A DNA stretch of 64,000 nt from a virus. Where the stretch lies: the IMG/VR virus record IMGVR_UViG_3300000956_000001, positions 18,630 to 82,629 of that record. One strand, written 5' to 3'. The position numbers were made by a program, and so were the translations under genes. The first letter of the stretch is position 1. Each line of letters opens with the position of its first letter. Shown piece by piece: positions 38,919-48,113 of the stretch. Under the pieces are notes generated by a model. That model searched no databases and had not been told where the DNA came from. It saw only the letters and a program-made list of their open reading frames with translations.

Positions 38919-40119
38919 CACGCATAGACGATCATGGATGGCTCAGCTACGGGCAAGTCGGACATTGGGGACTTAGGTGGAGATTGTGGGGGATAGGGTG
39001 ATATTGAGGTGAAAAGTCCTAGGTTTCGGGAATCTGGGGCTATTTGTGTATAAGGGGTATCTGGGGGACAAGTCGGAAATTACATATCATATGGCATATA
39101 TCGCTCTTTGTCGTTGATCTGGTAAATGTCCTGGTTTGGGTGAAAATGGCGTTTTCGGTAGACTTGTCGCTTGTGTGCAGAATGCCCGCATAAAGGCGAC
39201 ATATACGGTATATACGTCATGGGCCTTATATCGGACTTGTGCCCTATGACTGATAATGACCTTTTATTACACTTTGTCCGTTTAGGGCCCGGCTAGACTC
39301 GGACAAGTCGGACATGTCGCATATAGGCGCTCATCTGGGGCAAATGCGACAGGGGCGGGCAAAGGGTGCCGATAACTTATATTATCGGCAGACGGATATA
39401 TCGTGACAAAGTAGGACAAATCGGACTTGTCCACCATGCCCGAGTTGGGGGGTATGAGAAAATTGTCGGGGGGGTGCGCGCGAGCGCCCTCTGTGCCCTG
39501 TCGCTACTTATGAAATTTTTACGAGGGCATGATCAACATAAATCTGGCTATACCATCTGTCACCTCCCGATACACACAAAATTTTTACGAGGGCATGATC
39601 AACTATACCTGTCAAATCTTTGTCCACCTGCCCAGAAGGCGAAACCAGCTCAGCCACCTAGGATTCGCACTGAAGTACGTAACGCCACGTAATGAGTAAC
39701 GGAGACGATAGGGGGTATCGGTGACGGTCCCATGATCGTTTGCCACGAAACCTAAATGGCCTGTGACCTGCATATATATAGGGTTTAGGGGTTTAGGGGG
39801 TTTTAATTTTAAAAATCTAATATACCTAGCTCTGACTTGGTTTTCGTCACTGTCCGTAGACGCTGGGTGGTGGGGGAGCATCTTGGGGTATAGACCCGTA
39901 TAAGATGGTTTGCCAATCTGGTTGGGTGTGGGGGCTTATAGGCGAAAAAAACCCCGGAACCCCTAAACCCCTATTTGATCTATGTTTTCGCAGGTCAAAA
40001 CCCCTCCCGAAACCTCCGCCGAAACCCCCCCCGAAACCCCCCTATGATCATCTAGACAGCGTCCCCGAAACCGATAACGTCCCCGAAACCCCTCGGCAAA
40101 CGGAAAAAACGGACAGAGC
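38919..40119. other. Noncoding, repeat-rich stretch
   Basis: No gene-like frame. It contains a perfect 8-base hairpin (GCCGATAA/TTATCGGC, 39368-39389), a 25-base direct repeat (39513-39537 and 39579-39603), TTTAGGG-like repeats (39781-39804) with their complement near 39957, and repeated GGACAAGTCGGAC-type motifs (for example 39301, 39416). AT-rich runs occur near 39070 and 39805. Confidence 0.55.
39513..39603. repeat. 25-base direct repeat, two copies
   Basis: AAATTTTTACGAGGGCATGA-type sequence at 39513-39537 recurs exactly at 39579-39603. The copies start 66 bases apart, twice the iteron period at 38.7 kb. Confidence 0.7.
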
Positions 40120-40280
40120 GATGGCCCGGTCCGTGAGATCTGCAGTGTCTCGCGCGGCCGGGCCATCGTCTGAAATATGTAGTTATCAGGGGTTGTGGGG
40201 ACGATCCCCGAAACCTACGAAACCTATCCTAGCACTACGGTTTCGGGGATTCGGGGGTTTTGGATTGCGTCCCCGAAACC
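40006..40280. repeat. Cluster of CCCCGAAACC elements
   Basis: Copies or near-copies at 40006, 40019, 40031, 40063, 40081, 40206 and 40271, and an inverted copy at 40239-40248. The copies at 40206 and 40239 can form a 10-base-pair stem over the end of the adjacent gene. Confidence 0.65.
40120..40167. terminator. Hairpin after the primase operon
   Basis: 10-base arms GATGGCCCGG (40120-40129) and complement (40158-40167), about 70 bases beyond the last stop of the minus-strand primase operon. Confidence 0.5.
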
Positions 40281-41011
40281 CCCGTGATCGTTGCGTTGAC
40301 GTACTCGGGTACGTCGGGTCGGTAGGTGAGGTGCAGGAACCTGTAGAGTTTCAGGGGGGTATCCAGCTGAATATAGGGGGTTGACTCTTGGGTTGGAAGT
40401 ACTGGACGGTTCGTCTGATGGGTATAGACCGTCCAGGCAAACAAGAGTGGTTCGATCGCTGCGTACTGAGGAACCGACAGCTTCAGCTGGCTGTAGCGTG
40501 CAGTACGGGAGCTAACTGTCGGCTTCAGGCCCATTCTGACCAGGCGAAGCTGGGATGTTTCGTTCTGTGCATCACGTCTCGCACGCCTGCAAAGAGGTCC
40601 CTTGCAGCCCTGCCTGTAGGTGAGTGACGTGCCATGCGTGCTGCTGTAGTCGGGATCTGCCAGCTCTGAGGCAATCAGATCCAGAACGATGACGTGTCGT
40701 TCTGGAATATAGAACCCCAGTTTCGGTACCCTGACACAGCGTTCGTGTTCTGTGAAACGGATGCTGAGTTCGTTCGGTGCGAGCTTAAGCGTCCTAGGAA
40801 GCCGCTCTGCTTTTCCAAGAGGTGGTTGGATCACGAGCATCTCTCTCAGTGGAATTGATGAAAGACTGACTTGAGTAGTGACTGGCTTGTGGTTGTGACG
40901 CGCGCCAACTGAGTTAAGGTCGAAGTGCGGATTCGCGAGACTCGTGAAGTCAGTCATCTCGTCCATCGTGCCATACTCGGCCCGGTAGCCCTGCATGCCC
41001 TTACTCATCAC
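40235..41011 (-). CDS. Hypothetical protein with Cys/His phage motif, 258 aa
   Basis: The central HGTSLTYRQGCKGPLCRRAR matches a motif common in small actinophage proteins (HGT-x-Y-x-x-GC-x-x-x-x-C), probably a zinc site in a DNA-binding or nuclease-like fold. The first 100 residues are mixed; the C-terminus is proline-rich and its codons lie in the CCCCGAAACC repeat. The start overlaps the helicase stop in ATGA. Confidence 0.7.
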   Translation of the reverse strand: MMSKGMQGYRAEYGTMDEMTDFTSLANPHFDLNSVGARHNHKPVTTQVSLSSIPLREMLVIQPPLGKAERLPRTLKLAPNELSIRFTEHERCVRVPKLGFYIPERHVIVLDLIASELADPDYSSTHGTSLTYRQGCKGPLCRRARRDAQNETSQLRLVRMGLKPTVSSRTARYSQLKLSVPQYAAIEPLLFAWTVYTHQTNRPVLPTQESTPYIQLDTPLKLYRFLHLTYRPDVPEYVNATITGVSGTQSKTPESPKP

Positions 41012-42984
41012 GCACTCACCGCCACTCCCGGAGCAAGTGTATAGGCAGACGTCGGGCGGCCTCCGTTGGGTCCGGGCGGCACCTTCATCTCGATCAACAT
41101 CCCCAAAACTACAAGATTCTCGAGATTTTTGCGGAACTTCCCAATAGAACTGTTTTTGCGCTTCATTACCTTGTAAAGCTCGTTTGCGGTTGGTCCTCGG
41201 CCAGGTCCTGTCATTCTCATCACATGACGCAGAATCAGATCATTCTCGTCCGACTCCTGAGACGCTGCGATCTCGGTCTCGACGATTCCGTAGGTCTCAA
41301 TCACGTGCGGGAACAGGCTGAGAACGCGAATCACGATGTCAGCAGTGATGACGTCGCTGCCTTCGTTAATTGCGAAGAGCAAGAACAGCTTCTTCATCAT
41401 CAGATCGAGACGCTGTGTGATCGCTACGTCATTACGCTCACGCTGAGGTACGTACACTTTGTGAAAGAAGGTGTCCCATGCGTTCTCCCCGAGGCGCTCC
41501 CAGGTGACAACTTCGTGTGCGCGCGTCTTCATGTTGATCCCGGTCAGGATACTAGCCGCCCTGTCGAGATCAATTCGAGTGCGGTTAATGCTGAACGGCT
41601 TCTTTGGAGTGCCTGAAACGAATGCCCAGCGGTTGGCAAAGCCGCTATTGTCGTCCCCCTGGGTAATGAGCGTCCGAATCGACTTGAACTGCGTCGTAGT
41701 GATTGCGCTACCGAAGGGGCGCTCCGCACCGATGTTGCCGTGCGTCATCGACGTACTGGACAGCCAGCGCGGCGAATCGTACAGATCCATCAGTGTGGTC
41801 TTGAGTGTTGACCCTTGACGGTTGTTCTTGCCGATCAGGGTCGCAAGTTCCTCAAAGTCGACCAGTGCACGAATGAATGGCCAGCTACCGATAACCTTAC
41901 CGGTGCCAGGGTCCACCATATCGTGCTGGAACTGCTTGATGAGTACCTCGCCCGACTGGATGCCGTTAAGATACTGAGCACCGAACGGCGGCTGGTCGTC
42001 CCGCCTGTAGGGGAGCGCCTCGTGAATCAGGTTCGTCAGGTGTCGCTTCGACTTGGACTTGCCGGTACCGGTGCCGCCGACGAGGCAGACAAAGAGGTTA
42101 CCGGCAACCTGAGGACTATCTTCGAGGGTTCGCATCCCCCCAACGGCCAGTCCGAGACCGAGAAGGCCGTTCCAGAAGTGAAATTCTTCCGGACTGTCAT
42201 CCACACTTGTGGCGTCGAGATAAGTTCGGAGGAACGTATCCTCTGGAACAATATCCCGCCAGGCGATTCCTGGGTGCTGTCGGTTGGCGTTGAGGTCATT
42301 TGTGAGCTTCAGCTCCTCCGCTTCAGACCCTTCGGCCGTGTAGATGACGTTCTCGTTGTTGCTCTGGTCAGATCCGGGCTCCGTGACGGTTGTTACTGCA
42401 ATTGGCAGCTGTGGCGTCTGAACTACGAACGGATCGCCAGCAATGCCCTTTTCGATCCTAAGACCGAAGAAGTCGCCAATCGCCTCACGAAGAGCCCTGA
42501 AGCTGGCAGGATCGGCCTTATAGCCAGGCACCGGGTAGCCGAACCGCCACGCAGCGATATCCCAGATGTCTCCACCGCCACACTTGGCACAGTTGAAGAC
42601 GTTCTTCTCGGTGTTGAGCCAGCAGCTTGGGTCGTGGTCGGGGTGTGCAGGGTTCGGACACCGAACCTTGATGCTGTCTTTGCGGCCGCCGGGATTACAG
42701 TGGCCCTTGTCGGCCCACTGGTTGTAAGCGTCCACGATGCTGATCATCGCGATAAAGTCGTCCAGAACGCGCTGCTCTGGACTGATCTGCGAAACCTTGT
42801 CTTCTTCTTCGCTCATATCGGGAATGAACTCCCGATACTGAGCCATGAACATGTCGCCCTGCTGAGCTTCATATTCTTCATAGCCACGCTTCAAGCGCAG
42901 CTTGTACGCAAACGTCGTCTCGCCATCGAGCTGCTGCTGCTCAGCTTCCCATTCGGCGCGGGACTTGTGGTCCAACCATCCCAC
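41008..42984 (-). CDS. Primase zinc finger / helicase protein (DUF3987-like), 658 aa
   Basis: Residues about 105-145 contain RCPNPAHPDHDPSCW and FNCAKCGGGDIWDIA, a CHC2-type primase zinc finger. At about 308 the ATPase motif GGTGTGKSKSKRHL appears, followed by LVDFEELATLIGKNN (Walker B-like), as in DUF3987 replication helicases. It lacks a primase catalytic core of its own; the adjacent AEP gene supplies one. Together they form a split primase-helicase. Confidence 0.8.
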   Translation of the reverse strand: MGWLDHKSRAEWEAEQQQLDGETTFAYKLRLKRGYEEYEAQQGDMFMAQYREFIPDMSEEEDKVSQISPEQRVLDDFIAMISIVDAYNQWADKGHCNPGGRKDSIKVRCPNPAHPDHDPSCWLNTEKNVFNCAKCGGGDIWDIAAWRFGYPVPGYKADPASFRALREAIGDFFGLRIEKGIAGDPFVVQTPQLPIAVTTVTEPGSDQSNNENVIYTAEGSEAEELKLTNDLNANRQHPGIAWRDIVPEDTFLRTYLDATSVDDSPEEFHFWNGLLGLGLAVGGMRTLEDSPQVAGNLFVCLVGGTGTGKSKSKRHLTNLIHEALPYRRDDQPPFGAQYLNGIQSGEVLIKQFQHDMVDPGTGKVIGSWPFIRALVDFEELATLIGKNNRQGSTLKTTLMDLYDSPRWLSSTSMTHGNIGAERPFGSAITTTQFKSIRTLITQGDDNSGFANRWAFVSGTPKKPFSINRTRIDLDRAASILTGINMKTRAHEVVTWERLGENAWDTFFHKVYVPQRERNDVAITQRLDLMMKKLFLLFAINEGSDVITADIVIRVLSLFPHVIETYGIVETEIAASQESDENDLILRHVMRMTGPGRGPTANELYKVMKRKNSSIGKFRKNLENLVVLGMLIEMKVPPGPNGGRPTSAYTLAPGVAVSA

Positions 42985-42990
42985 CCATCT

Positions 42991-43137
42991 TCAGTTGTTG
43001 GTGCTATTCCTTAGCTCTTCGTACTTTTCAAGTATCTCAGCTAGCGTTTTAACAACTGTACCGTTACGGCTGTGCTTCTTGCCAGCTCGCTCGTCAAGTA
43101 TGTCGATGAGCTCTTGTGGGATATCTTCTGGACTCAT
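42991..43137 (-). CDS. Hypothetical protein, 48 aa
   Basis: ATG at 43137, one base after the upstream stop. Helical and charged (PQELIDILDERAGKKHSRNG). Possible small accessory of the primase/helicase. Confidence 0.6.
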   Translation of the reverse strand: MSPEDIPQELIDILDERAGKKHSRNGTVVKTLAEILEKYEELRNSTNN

Positions 43138-43138
43138 C

Positions 43139-43393
43139 TTATCCCCAGGTGATACGAGTGCCCATTGCCCGGTGGCCGATCTTTTTACGGCCCTTGTGTG
43201 GGTTTCGAAGAATGGCGCCAAGCAAGATGACTGACTTGATCCGACCGTTGATCTTGCGCGTACTCCAGAGGAATCGACGGCACGGCTTCTTCTCTTCGGC
43301 AGTGCAGATCGGGCAGGCCTTGAAGACCTCCCAGCTTGGCTGCTCGAAGTCTGGTTTATTCTTGTAGCCAGGGAGTCGTCTAGTTGTTGCCAT
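43139..43393 (-). CDS. Hypothetical zinc-binding protein, 84 aa
   Basis: CPICTAEEKKPCRRFLW could bind zinc; the C-terminal half is very basic (RKINGRIKSVILLGAILRNP). Probably nucleic-acid binding within the primase operon. Confidence 0.65.
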   Translation of the reverse strand: MATTRRLPGYKNKPDFEQPSWEVFKACPICTAEEKKPCRRFLWSTRKINGRIKSVILLGAILRNPHKGRKKIGHRAMGTRITWG

Positions 43394-43399
43394 TCCTCA

Positions 43400-44284
43400 T
43401 CACTTCCAGTAATTCGTAGTAGTAAGCGCGTCGAGAGCGTCGCGCGGCGTCAGAGCCTGTGAACCATAGTTGGTACGAAAGTCGAGGAAGAACGTCGGAT
43501 CCAGGGGATTCTTGAGGTTCCGACCCAGAGGGAGCCGACAAAGGTTCCCGAAGCCCTTCTTCTCCAAGGCAACCTGCTTGGGGAAGACTTCGACCGTCAT
43601 GCACTGGTAGCTGAGTTCCTCGTCGATGGTTCCGTTGTGAGCGTTGACGATCTTGTGCTTAAAGAAGTTATTGCCCCTACTCGGGGCAAAACAGCCGAGA
43701 TTGTCCAGAATCATCTGTGCGCCATCGCGAACATCTTTGGCTGGCATGAGGCCAGTGAAGCCGTACACATGCACACCCTTGTTGCCGGTGTACGTGGCAG
43801 CAACTGGGATCTCAAGCTCGCGAGATACTGCGCTGGCGAGCTTCTCGGCAAGCATGCGCATCTGCGTCTTGAGGTACTGCCGCTGAAGTCCCAGACTCCG
43901 ATTGAGCCAGTCTTCGCGCGGGTTGGTCGGGAAGAAGTTCTTGTACACGCCGTCCGAGTCACAGTCGACCGGCAGTACCAGCTGTTCGTACGTCTCTGGA
44001 TGCTGAGGGTCCGGCTTGTCCAGATCGATATCAAAGACGAACAGCTTGCACTGGTCATCCTTGTTGAGCAGATAGTGACCGTAAGTTGCATCACTGTTGA
44101 TATGCGCCAACAGATGCTTCATACCGAAACCACTGTCCGGAGTGATGACTGCCGTTCCGTCCGCAGTCCGATCCACGGCTGGCTGGTATGCGCCATCAGC
44201 TCGCTGCGTTGCGCGCACATCAGGTCGTGCGATGAAATTCTTAGCGAACAGCTTTGCGATTTCTTTCTGCTGATCGATGTCCAT
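43400..44284 (-). CDS. Archaeo-eukaryotic (AEP) primase catalytic subunit, 294 aa
   Basis: LFVFDIDLDKP (D85, D87) is the metal-binding DxD of AEP primases. YTGNKGVHVYGF is the sGxKGxH motif, and NLCRLPLGRN near the end is a further conserved strand. It synthesises primers with the zinc-finger/helicase protein encoded downstream. Start ATG at 44284 with GGGAGATCC upstream; it heads the operon. Confidence 0.85.
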   Translation of the reverse strand: MDIDQQKEIAKLFAKNFIARPDVRATQRADGAYQPAVDRTADGTAVITPDSGFGMKHLLAHINSDATYGHYLLNKDDQCKLFVFDIDLDKPDPQHPETYEQLVLPVDCDSDGVYKNFFPTNPREDWLNRSLGLQRQYLKTQMRMLAEKLASAVSRELEIPVAATYTGNKGVHVYGFTGLMPAKDVRDGAQMILDNLGCFAPSRGNNFFKHKIVNAHNGTIDEELSYQCMTVEVFPKQVALEKKGFGNLCRLPLGRNLKNPLDPTFFLDFRTNYGSQALTPRDALDALTTTNYWK

Positions 44285-44386
44285 GGATCTCCCAGGTGCA
44301 TTCCGGAGGTGCCCGAAAAATCGCTACTTCGGACTGGGTTTATCGGGCAATATGGCCGTTGACGTGCGAAAACGTCGCGGATCAGT

Positions 44387-44416
44387 AGGTTACCATGCGT
44401 CAATATCCACATGCAA
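44387..44416 (-). promoter_or_regulatory. Promoter for the primase operon
   Basis: TTGCAT (44416-44411), 18-base spacer, TAACCT (44392-44387); predicted start about 95 bases before the primase ATG. It faces away from the plus-strand promoter at 44435. Confidence 0.5.
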
Positions 44417-44434
44417 CTCTCGGGGTGTTATCGG

Positions 44435-44464
44435 CTGGACAGAACAGAGTTTATGGTGTATAGT
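44435..44464 (+). promoter_or_regulatory. Plus-strand promoter ahead of the virion genes
   Basis: CTGGAC (44435-44440), 18-base spacer, TATAGT (44459-44464) preceded by TG. The next ATG (44470) is 5 bases later, again a leaderless geometry. Confidence 0.45.
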
Positions 44465-44469
44465 GGCCG

Positions 44470-44613
44470 ATGACGGAGCAGCCCAGGTGCGACGTCGCTT
44501 GGTGCCCACTGCCGACCTCCCCAGGACCCTGCAGAAGCGCGCGCCACGAAACGCCGGTCAACCCTTCCGGAGGGGGGAAGACCGGCGTTTCTGTCTTTCA
44601 AGCTAGTCGTTAA
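44470..44613 (+). CDS. Possible leaderless small protein, 47 aa
   Basis: MTEQPRCDVAWCPLP then PGPCRSARHE gives three Cys and a His, typical of small phage zinc proteins. However, its second half is encoded by the terminator hairpin at 44549-44590, so it may instead be a leader peptide or noncoding. Confidence 0.35.
   Translation: MTEQPRCDVAWCPLPTSPGPCRSARHETPVNPSGGGKTGVSVFQASR
44549..44590 (+). terminator. Hairpin terminator/attenuator before the virion operon
   Basis: Perfect 11-base arms AAACGCCGGTC (44549-44559) and complement (44580-44590), followed by CTGTCTTTC. It lies between the plus-strand promoter and the terminase genes, so it could regulate read-through. Confidence 0.6.
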
Positions 44614-44706
44614 CTACGCGCTTATGTGCGCGCGTCATGTGTTAGCGGTAGCGTTGCCGTCGGGGTAACCTATGCCAAAGGTCCCTATAGCCCGTAAAGG
44701 CCAACA

Positions 44707-46206
44707 ATGACCGACCTCTGGTTTCGTAATCCACAGTCTTGCCTTTCCGTTCTGGCCGAAGAAGGTATCTCTAAGATCACTTGGACCAGGCAGCATCTCG
44801 GAAGACTCAAGACGGACGGCATCATGCCTGTTCGTCAGTTCTACATGAGTACGCCAGTGCGACCAAGGATCATGCTGATCGGTATTCAGGGAAGTTCTGA
44901 GTACACCATATGGGATCGCTTTGATAAGCCTACGGCGGTGTATCCTACATGGTCTGGCAAGGAAGACCCAATCGAGGACCTGTACGACTTCATTCGGCGT
45001 CCGGTGGGCGAGAATGAAGTGATGTGCTCGAATAGGGAGATTCCTTCTAGCATGAGGCCCGTTCTGGGTCAGCCGCACAGGGTAGTTTTGCATAACTGTC
45101 CGTCTAGCGTCTCGGGCGTTGGCAAGCAGTTCTGGCTCCGCATGTCAGGGATCCAGCAGGAGTTTCCGAATGTCGAGCTATTTGTCAACGGAAGTAAGTC
45201 TTTCAGTACGGTGTTTGGCCTGAGGTTCAAGGCCGGAGATATTGGGCTATCGGATCTCGGTGATTCGAATCAGCACATCACTCTTCCAAATGGCATGACG
45301 ATCAAGTTGAACGAAGGAGAGCTTCGAAAGCTATTCCAGTGGGAAGACTGGATCAAGGCGTTGGGCTTTACGATCGACCAGGTTGTAACGAGTCAGATGG
45401 AGCGGTATCGGTTTCGCGTTCGTGCTGCACGGTGGGCGGCTAAACACTGGGCTGATAACTACAGATTCCATACGAACAGCCTGAACGCATCGCCTGACTA
45501 TGAAGCTACAGATGAAACCTATGTTCCTCCAAAAGCGCGAACTGTAATGCTGTCGCGCAAGTTCACTACACTCGATGCTGATAAGGTTCTGTGTAACCGA
45601 TGCCGCATTGCACCTGGATGTAAGTTGTTTCGATCGGACAGTATCTGCGGATTGAAGGACTCAAAAGTGGGAGATCTAGAGAAATTCTTCCAGTCTCGCA
45701 ATGCGAGTCTGATCATTCAGGGCCTTGCCAACATCGCATCGCTTCAGGCTCAGCGTCTTGAGAATGCTATGGCTGCCGAAACTGCAGCAGGTGAGACTGA
45801 TCCGGACGTTACGAAGCAGATGAACTCGCTGTTTAGTAACGGCGTTAAGCTAGCCAAGTTGGTTGATCCAAATCTGAATGGTGGCCCTAGCGTTCAGGTA
45901 AACGTTGGCGTGAGCGGCGGTAATGCTCAGGTCGTTACGAACATGAATCCGAAGGCCGTGATGGCTGACATCATGCAGGCTCTTGAGCATCAGGGCATTG
46001 CGCGCGAGAACGTCACTGCCGACATGGTCGAGGGTATTCTTAAGTCGATGGCTCACGATGGTGATCGCCAGCGAGCAATCGAGGCTAACACTGTCATGCG
46101 CGAGGCGAAGAGTTCAAAGAAGATTATCGAAGCAATTGATAGTGTCGTTGTGCAAGACGCACTGCCTGTTCCAGTGTCACCGGTTCCGACGGCGCGCGAC
46201 GAATGA
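44707..46206 (+). CDS. Putative terminase small subunit or terminase-associated protein, 499 aa
   Basis: N-terminal SVLAEEGISKITWTRQHLGR could be a DNA-binding helix pair. The middle has CNRCRIAPGC and an additional Cys (possible zinc). The C-terminal third is helical and Ala/Gln-rich (SQAQRL-type). It is four bases overlapped with the large terminase gene. Position right before it is the only basis for the terminase role; it is longer than typical small subunits. Confidence 0.5.
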   Translation: MTDLWFRNPQSCLSVLAEEGISKITWTRQHLGRLKTDGIMPVRQFYMSTPVRPRIMLIGIQGSSEYTIWDRFDKPTAVYPTWSGKEDPIEDLYDFIRRPVGENEVMCSNREIPSSMRPVLGQPHRVVLHNCPSSVSGVGKQFWLRMSGIQQEFPNVELFVNGSKSFSTVFGLRFKAGDIGLSDLGDSNQHITLPNGMTIKLNEGELRKLFQWEDWIKALGFTIDQVVTSQMERYRFRVRAARWAAKHWADNYRFHTNSLNASPDYEATDETYVPPKARTVMLSRKFTTLDADKVLCNRCRIAPGCKLFRSDSICGLKDSKVGDLEKFFQSRNASLIIQGLANIASLQAQRLENAMAAETAAGETDPDVTKQMNSLFSNGVKLAKLVDPNLNGGPSVQVNVGVSGGNAQVVTNMNPKAVMADIMQALEHQGIARENVTADMVEGILKSMAHDGDRQRAIEANTVMREAKSSKKIIEAIDSVVVQDALPVPVSPVPTARDE

Positions 46207-48104
46207 CAAGTCCTGCAGCTAAACATGCGGCTGCACTCGTTCAGAAGCAGATGCTTATTGAGCTTCAGTGGCTTAAGCGTAATCCTGCTTTCTTTGAGCG
46301 TCCTGCTAGCATCGTAGAGTTTCTTGGTGAAGATTACCTGAATATCGCATCTGGTGTTCGTGGAGGTGTGAAAGATTGTCTAGTCAGCATCTTCGGCGAC
46401 AAGCCGAACGTCTACAATCTGGCTCTAGTCCAGGACGCGATGTTTACGGGTGCGATCGGCATCGGGAAGACGACGTTTGCCTCAATTGCACTTCCATACA
46501 TGGTGCATTGGTGCTTGTGCTTGAAGGACCCGCAGGCGTTTTTCGGCCTTCTTCCGGGTTCTCGAATTGCGTTCATGCAGATGTCAACGTCGGAACGGCA
46601 AGCAAAGGAGGTCCTCTTCGGTGACATCTTCGCACGTATTAATCACAGTCCGTGGTTCAAGAAGTATCCTCATGACCCAAAGTTCACGTCGCAGATTCGG
46701 TTTCCGAAGGAAATCTGGATTGTGCCAGGTGACTCTGCTGAAACCACCTTCGAAGGTTACAACATCCTTGGTGGAATCATTGATGAGATCGACTCCCACA
46801 AGGTCACTGAGAAGAAGGATTACGCTGAGGTTGGGTATGACACAATTCGTGCTCGTATTACCTCGCGATTCCAGAACCGCGGCCTTCTTATCTGCATTGG
46901 GCAGATGAAGAAGAGTATTGGCTTCGCTGCAAAGAAGTACAAGGAGTTCACTGACGAGGGTATCGCTGGTGGCGCATTCGCTAAGAAACTAACCATCTGG
47001 GAATCGTTCGGCTGGGATGATAAGCGTTACCTGAAACCAGATGGTACCAGGGATTCTTTCTGGTTCGATACGCGACGCAAGACTATCATTAACGAACTGA
47101 TGGTGGATTTCGTAGACAAGAAGAATCTCATGGAGATTCCGAAGGTCTACCGGAAAGACTTCAAGAACAATCCTGAAAAGGCAATGAAGGACCTGGCTGG
47201 CATTCCGCCGATGGTCGGCGACGCCTTCATCTCCATGGTTGAGCGCGTTGAAGCTTGCAGGGACAAGTGGCATACGCGGTACGGCGTAACTGAATCTCCA
47301 GTACGTCAAAACCTAGCTATTCCCCAGTTCCAGGACTGGTTCTACGCGTCCGACACCCTACGCCGGGTGATGCACGTAGACATCGCGTATAGCGCGCAGG
47401 GCGATGCGTTGGGCATGGCTATGGGACATGTGCGGGAACTAAAGGAAATTGATGGCGAGTTGAAGCCAGTCATCGTTTTTGATTGCCTGATCCGGATGCG
47501 ACCGGTTCCTGGAACGCAACTTGTGCTCGCAGATATGCGACAGGTGATTTATAAGTTGCGAGACGAGCGCGGGTTCAGGATTAAGAAGGTAACCCTCGAT
47601 GGATTCGAGTCGACCGACACGATGCAGCAACTCACGAAGAAGAGAATCATCGGCGAGTACCTATCGGTCGACAAGAATATCCTGCCGTATCATGACTTGC
47701 GGGAAGCTATCTACGAAGGCCGTGTAGAGTTTCCTAAATTCATGACACTGATGAAGCATGGCGATTCAGAAACGGTTGAGATTGCAGTTCAGGAGTTGCT
47801 GCAACTAATCGAAACTGATCGAGGGAAGATTGATCATCCCGAAGGAGGCAGTAAGGACGTCTCTGATGCGATGGCAGGAGTTTGCACTACGTTGATGGGT
47901 GACAGGAGTTACCGGCGCGGTGTATCGTCGGGCACAGGTTCATCAACGTCCGCAGAGATTGGTTCTTCCGGCATTGAAGTGCCGGGATTCTCGGTCGCAT
48001 CTGGTTCAGATCCGATGGGTCTCCCGAAAATGCCATCCATGCCTAATTATGGCTCGCTTGGCAGTCTTCTTCCGAACGTCCCAAGTCATCTGCGTCCTCG
48101 CTAG
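46203..48104 (+). CDS. terL: Terminase large subunit, 633 aa
   Basis: ATPase domain: GAIGIGKTT (Walker A, 83-91) and ILGGIIDEIDSHK (Walker B with catalytic Glu). Nuclease domain: MHVDIAYSAQGDALG with the first metal Asp, TLDGFESTDTMQQL, and DVSDAMAG with the last Asp (RNase H-like). It cuts and pumps DNA into the procapsid through the portal. ATGA overlap with the gene before it. Confidence 0.9.
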   Translation: MTSPAAKHAAALVQKQMLIELQWLKRNPAFFERPASIVEFLGEDYLNIASGVRGGVKDCLVSIFGDKPNVYNLALVQDAMFTGAIGIGKTTFASIALPYMVHWCLCLKDPQAFFGLLPGSRIAFMQMSTSERQAKEVLFGDIFARINHSPWFKKYPHDPKFTSQIRFPKEIWIVPGDSAETTFEGYNILGGIIDEIDSHKVTEKKDYAEVGYDTIRARITSRFQNRGLLICIGQMKKSIGFAAKKYKEFTDEGIAGGAFAKKLTIWESFGWDDKRYLKPDGTRDSFWFDTRRKTIINELMVDFVDKKNLMEIPKVYRKDFKNNPEKAMKDLAGIPPMVGDAFISMVERVEACRDKWHTRYGVTESPVRQNLAIPQFQDWFYASDTLRRVMHVDIAYSAQGDALGMAMGHVRELKEIDGELKPVIVFDCLIRMRPVPGTQLVLADMRQVIYKLRDERGFRIKKVTLDGFESTDTMQQLTKKRIIGEYLSVDKNILPYHDLREAIYEGRVEFPKFMTLMKHGDSETVEIAVQELLQLIETDRGKIDHPEGGSKDVSDAMAGVCTTLMGDRSYRRGVSSGTGSSTSAEIGSSGIEVPGFSVASGSDPMGLPKMPSMPNYGSLGSLLPNVPSHLRPR

Positions 48105-48113
48105 GAGCTGACA

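Noticed and set aside
38736-38921. 61-codon minus-strand frame of repeated SRSSHSHDLEY units
   Set aside because: It is only the translation of the iterons; no ribosome site, and the DNA symmetry explains the repeats.
40226-40231. TAGGAT box on the minus strand near the end of the primase operon
   Set aside because: No -35 element is found at 16-18 bases, and the sequence lies in a stem formed by the CCCCGAAACC repeat.
39905-40384. 159-codon plus-strand frame with PKPP repeats
   Set aside because: It arises from CCCCGAAACC repeats; no ribosome site and opposite to the end of a supported gene.
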